Shown here: in pieces, positions 7,405-10,542 of the stretch
How the letters are laid out: every line of letters starts with the position of its first letter
How positions within the stretch are numbered: position 1 is the stretch's first letter
Source of the DNA: Euperipatoides rowelli
Taxonomy: Eukaryota > Onychophora > Udeonychophora > Euonychophora > Peripatopsidae
Assembly: GCA_003024985.2 (NCBI GenBank)
Contig: PXIH01S0001059.1
DNA: 10,542 nt
Direction: 5' to 3' (one strand)
Notes under the pieces: model-generated
The model's database searches: none
What the model was told of the DNA's origin: nothing
What the model saw: only the letters and a program-made list of their open reading frames with translations
Position numbers and translations under genes: made by a program

Positions 7405-7840
7405 AACAGGCATAAACATAATTATTATGGTAGTTGCATAGGAAATGGTACCAGTAAAGTTATAGCAGGGATAGGTCTATATTGGAAAAGATATTTTAAC
7501 AAAATATTATGGACATTTCACTGGTTCATAGACAAATAATTGAGTTAAACTGCAGGCAATCCTAACAGCAATGAAAACTGCCCTAAAAGCAGGCATGAAA
7601 GAAATTAACATGCTTCTGACTGTAATTATTTGATAACATCAAACATAATTTTACATTATGGGACAATAATGGATGGAAATCAAATAAAGAAAAACGAATA
7701 GAAAATTATCACAATCTCAAGGATATCTATGAATTGTCCAAATTGATCAAAGTAAATTGGTGGCAGGTGAAGGGACACAGTGGTGACAGAGGCAACTGAA
7801 TAAACCAAGATCTAGCAACAAGGAGTAGAACAGATATGAT
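7405..7840 (+). pseudogene. RNase H1-like (cellular/archaeal type) domain (decayed)
   Basis: Reading across frames: YYGSCIGNGTSK (7423 onwards) then AGIGLYW, a TNN pair at 7533-7538 between two stops, LQAILTAMKTALKAGMKEINML, SDCNYLITSN (Asp 7618-7620), NNGWKSNKEKRIENYHNLKDI and VNWWQVKGHSGDRGN (His 7776-7778). GIG-YW, NGWKSN and W-VKGHSG-xGN are hallmarks of RNase H1 rather than of the Ty3 type. The first Asp (DGSC) is now Tyr (TAT at 7426-7428), the Glu of the second motif appears as Lys, and three former codons are stops (TAG, TGA, and TGA after RGN). It ends before copy B. A retrocopy of a cellular RNase H1 gene is the alternative, but the preceding RNase H with normal spacing favours a dual-RNase H element. 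Confidence 0.7.
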
Positions 7841-8150
7841 GGGAAATGGTGACCAAAGTATACACATTGAAGGCAGAGACAATAAGCAAACACTTCTCAT
7901 CAGGTCTTGGTTGGACATAAAAATTACAATGAAAAAAATTGAAACATTTTTGAGCTAAAAGTTCAATGGAAGATCACATGAGAACCAAGGACTTTGGGAC
8001 AATCATTATCTTATAAAATCTGAATTGGTAAGCCATATATTGGAAGAATTAGGGTAAGGGGTGGATTAAAAGTAGTTCAGATTTTACCCAAAAGAGCTCA
8101 TTCAAAGTCATTTGCTGAGTGGTACAAAGTATTCCATCTAGGTGCAAAGT

Positions 8151-8217
8151 AACCTCACCTTAAGCAAAATAACCTCACCTTACAACCTCACCTTAAGCAA
8201 AATAACTTCACCTTAAG
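8151..8217 (+). repeat. Minisatellite AACCTCACCTTAAGCAAAAT, four units (copy B)
   Basis: Units start at 8151, 8171 (shortened to 13 bp), 8184 and 8204 (partial, AACTTCACC). Copy A has only two. Confidence 0.85.
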
Positions 8218-8399
8218 GGCCCTGAATATAGAAAACAATAGCCTACTGTATACCACTATGTACAATTACTGTAATCTTTAAATTTTTTGAGGATCATTTT
8301 TATAGAGTTTTACAAATAATTTTTTGGTTTCTTTAATCTGGATGGATGTTTTTATTAGACTAAAAGTTCAATAAGACTTTGAGTTGAAGGATCGATGCA

Positions 8400-8575
8400 T
8401 CTTTGTTATTTATTATCTTTGCTTTGTATTTTTATGATTGATTATGTAATGGTGATTTGTTTTTGTTGTTTGTTCTTTAATTTACCTGATATTGTTCAAG
8501 GACTACCTGTTGATAATGTATAAGCAAAGGGCTTAAATGTTTTAATTTAATAAATAAATAAATAAATAAATAAAA
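8400..8575 (+). repeat. Non-LTR 3'-end-like sequence with (AAAT)n tail (copy B)
   Basis: This is the counterpart of 3780-3911, ending in six or seven AAAT units (about 8549-8575) against two or three in copy A. The poly-AAAT tail after CAAGGACTACCTGTTGATAA suggests the 3' terminus of a 5'-truncated non-LTR element; the exact family is unknown. Confidence 0.4.
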
Positions 8576-8815
8576 ATGTTATATAATTTTTAAAATGTTA
8601 TTAATAAACACAATTTAATAGCAATTTAGGCGATTACAGAAACTGTTAATAAATAACTGTACATCACTAGTGGGTAAATAAAATAAAACTAACATTATAT
8701 ACAAAGCTGTTGGATGCATGATAGTCCTTTCTGGTTAAAATACTTAATTTACTTGTTAATGGTAGTGAGTTATAATAGGCGCCCTATTGAAGGTGAATTA
8801 ATCTTTAATTAAAAC

Positions 8816-9204
8816 CAGGGACATACTAAGAGGAGCTGCTGTCTATGCCAGGTACCACCACAGGAGAGGGATTGAAATTTTTAGGGGAGGGTCGGTGCAA
8901 ATAAACTCCTCTGCTCCTGTAATGTTTATTTTTTATTCTAATCAAACAGATTATTTTTTTGTTTTTTAACTTTATATTTTAGATATCTCATTAATTTATT
9001 TAATTTTTTCCCTGTGCCACTGAATAGCTCATACAATAGATTCAGTGTTTATTTCAGAAGTAAATTAATTTGAGCAACAGAAAGTCAACAAAACGTTATC
9101 AGCTAAAAAAAATTGCAACATATTAAGTAGAAACAAGCCCCACAGGAGGAGGGTGACTAGATTAAGTTATGCCCCAGGTACCAAAGAGCCATAGTCCACC
9201 ACTG
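8816..9204. mobile_element. hAT-like MITE, full length (389 bp) with 8-bp target-site duplication
   Basis: The left end is CAGGGACATACTAAGAGG and the right end, read inward, is CAGTGGTGGACTATGG; they share CAG-x-G and ACTA-x-G. The element is flanked by ATTAAAAC (8808-8815) and ATTAAACC (9205-9212). The copy A counterpart has ATTAAACC, so the one mismatch is a later change in B. CAG...CTG ends with an 8-bp duplication are characteristic of the hAT superfamily. No transposase is present, so movement would have depended on another element. Confidence 0.7.
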
Positions 9205-9212
9205 ATTAAACC

Positions 9213-9550
9213 TACTATGTTAAAAAACAGATACTGTATCTACAAGAGATGATGGCTCTTACTCATCGATTTAAAACTTTTATCTAATGTAACATATCAG
9301 CTAATTGGAGGATTCATTAATCCTTACACGTTTTTTTCAATGGAGTGGCCTACACATTGCCTACCTAATTATTTATTGTCATAGTTTTTATTCATAAAGC
9401 CTCACTCTCATCTTAATAACCTTAAAATTAAAAGAATCTAACCTCTCTCAAGGATATCATTACTATCCAGATCTAAATTTAATGACACACTTGTTTTAAT
9501 ATTTTAAAATCATATCATTTACAACAAAAGTATGCCCAGAGTGGAAATTT
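9213..9550. other. AT-rich sequence with no recognised gene
   Basis: No open frame of note. Two GCCTAC words (9348 and 9359) are discussed in the findings. Confidence 0.5.
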
Positions 9551-9568
9551 CAGTGGTGAATCTATGCA

Positions 9569-9681
9569 TTTTTGTTGGGGAAAAAAAGTTGGTTATGCCA
9601 CCCCCAATTTCTAGGAATTTTTGTTTGGGGGGGAGGGGCCAAGTTGGTTTCTGCCACTCCCCCCCCCCCAATTTCTGAGGG
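9569..9681. repeat. Tandem duplication in the left part of the second MITE
   Basis: TTTTTGTTGGGG...AAGTTGGTTATGCCAC...CCCCCAATTTCTAGG (9569-9617) is followed by a G/C-expanded copy (9618-9681) ending CCCAATTTCTGAGGG. Homopolymer G and C runs account for the length difference. Confidence 0.7.
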
Positions 9682-9807
9682 TTTGAGGGCATTAAATACC
9701 CCTCAAATCAGCATCTGTTCTACCAAATTTTTTAAAGATTAATGTAACTTACATAAACAAAAACCCACTTTGATTGACCATATAATCCTTTCTCCTGATT
9801 GGTTGGT

Positions 9808-9839
9808 CCTCAACGAGAGTTTTTTTCCTCTCGTTGGGG
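9808..9839. repeat. 12-bp inverted repeat, 8-base loop
   Basis: CCTCAACGAGAG (9808-9819) pairs with CTCTCGTTGGGG (9828-9839), with one T-G pair. It is an internal stem in the second MITE; no terminator or RNA gene is implied. Confidence 0.7.
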
Positions 9840-10148
9840 TCTTTCTCCCAACTGTCACCTATTCCCTCACTAATGAGCAAATATACAACGTCACAGAGTT
9901 AACGGTTTGTGGCCTTTTTCAAGTCAACCACCAAAGAAACAAAAAAAAAACACATTTAAAGAAATTAAATTATGTATTTTATTTAAATATTCCAAAAATA
10001 TAGGTACCATAGGAGTTTATTTCCTCATATCGATAACAATACAGTATAGTGTATATTTTTATTAACTGCAAGGTCCAATAAGCCCCCCAAACATGATGCC
10101 TGGACAGTGGTCACCTCCCCCCGCCCTAGATCCAGCTCTGGAAAATTG

Positions 10149-10542
10149 ATCTTCTAAGCTACAGTATATTGTTTGTGAACTTCAAAATAAAATTTAAGGA
10201 GTCTTTGTCCTGTCCTTCAATTCTAATATAAAAGTAATGTAACTTTTTGTAGCATTTTTTTGTGATGGTATGGACTATTGAGATTATCTCTTTAGAGATT
10301 ATTAATCAATTTGAAAATATATTTAGTCAAACTTGATCAGAAAAAATATGCTTTTAGCTCCATGACTTCTGAGCCATTCCACACTAATTTAACTACAACA
10401 TTCACGTTTAATGGACCATCTTATACTACTAGATTCAAGATTAGATCATTCTCTATGTCATTTAAAGCTGAAAAATTAGAAAGCCTTCATAAATTATTTT
10501 TTTTTCTTAAAGGACAAATGTAATGGTTTTTTTTTATTTTTT
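10149..10542. other. AT-rich sequence with no recognised gene
   Basis: A 70-codon open frame (10311-10523) has biased, uninformative composition and no recognisable motif. Nothing else is supported. Confidence 0.5.

Larger units (their letters stand above)
7050..7880 (+). mobile_element. Fragment of a second gypsy-type retrotransposon with two RNase H domains
   Basis: Directly after the LTR end, frames broken by stops give a Ty3-type RNase H and then an RNase H1-like domain in the same orientation with a linker of about 20-25 residues. The preceding reverse transcriptase and any following integrase are missing: the left side is cut by the gypsy LTR and the right side by copy B. Its RNase H differs clearly from that at 5029-5437, so it is a different element rather than a duplicated piece. 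Confidence 0.65.
7904..8952 (+). repeat. Copy B of the 1-kb direct duplication
   Basis: It matches copy A (3299-4300) from GTCTTGGTTGGACAT onward, ending inside the MITE that here is complete. Copy B is longer because it has two extra minisatellite units near 8184 and a longer AAAT tail near 8550. It starts immediately after the RNase H1-like relic. Confidence 0.9.
9551..10140. mobile_element. Second hAT-like MITE (590 bp), different family
   Basis: The left end CAGTGGTGAATCTATG and the inward-read right end CAGAGCTGGATCTAGG match at 12 of 16 positions. The 8-bp flanks GGAAATTT (9543-9550) and GAAAATTG (10141-10148) agree at 6 of 8, a plausible worn target-site duplication. The interior has G- and C-rich subterminal blocks, a tandem duplication and a strong hairpin, and no transposase frame. 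The open frame at 9770-10003 has no recognisable content. Confidence 0.5.

Noticed and set aside
7080-7880. A cellular RNase H1 processed pseudogene alone
   Set aside because: A gypsy-type RNase H with the normal end motif precedes it at normal spacing, and no poly(A) tail or N-terminal hybrid-binding domain was seen. It remains possible and is noted as the alternative.
3299-8952. Copies A and B read as the two LTRs of an element containing the gypsy sequence
   Set aside because: They lack TG...CA ends, no polypurine tract precedes B and no primer-binding site follows A. The shared segment ends in the middle of a MITE whose right half and target site lie outside it. The gypsy element has its own 236-bp LTR.
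10311-10523. A 70-codon open frame as a gene
   Set aside because: No motif, AT-driven composition and no context; expected by chance at this base composition.
1-10542. CRISPR arrays, tRNA or rRNA genes, and bacterial-style operons
   Set aside because: No regularly spaced repeats with unique spacers, no cloverleaf candidates and no rRNA-like conserved blocks were seen; the sequence is eukaryotic.

Overview
This is an AT-rich stretch (roughly two thirds A+T by eye) of a eukaryotic, most likely invertebrate animal, genome. There are no bacterial gene layouts and no intact host gene. What can be recognised is layers of decayed transposable elements: a CR1-like non-LTR retrotransposon, two Ty3/gypsy-type LTR retrotransposon relics, and at least two short nonautonomous hAT-like DNA elements. 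The host cannot be named from this sequence. One ambiguous base (N at 959) shows a draft assembly.

Left third (1-2300, minus strand): a 5' portion of a CR1-like element read right to left. It has an AT-rich probable 5' UTR with diverged tandem units (about 1390-2300), an ORF1 carrying an SGNH/GDSL esterase domain (379-1391), and the start of ORF2, the APE-type endonuclease, running off the left edge. ORF1 and ORF2 carry stops and frameshifts. At 2300-3298 there is no clear gene: a weak candidate exon (2472-2599) with a 26-codon internal repeat, and a G/T-rich patch.

Centre (3299-8952): two direct copies (A 3299-4300, B 7904-8952) of a 1-kb repeat flank 3.6 kb of gypsy material. That material is (i) a 5'-truncated gypsy element with reverse transcriptase, RNase H, integrase, polypurine tract and one 3' LTR (4301-7049), and (ii) abutting the LTR end, a fragment of a second gypsy-type element (7050-7880). 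In the fragment a Ty3-type RNase H is followed after a short linker by a second, cellular RNase H1-like domain. This dual RNase H arrangement is the most interesting content of the window. The LTR end falls within the first RNase H, which suggests that element (i) inserted into element (ii).

Right third (8816-10542): a 389-bp hAT-like MITE with an 8-bp target-site duplication (8816-9204) begins inside copy B. Its left third is also in copy A, so the A/B duplication is younger than the MITE and its break lies inside it. A second MITE-like element (9551-10140) follows. The rest is AT-rich sequence without recognisable genes.

Nothing here appears able to make a functional protein. The window reads as a record of nested insertion, duplication and deletion.
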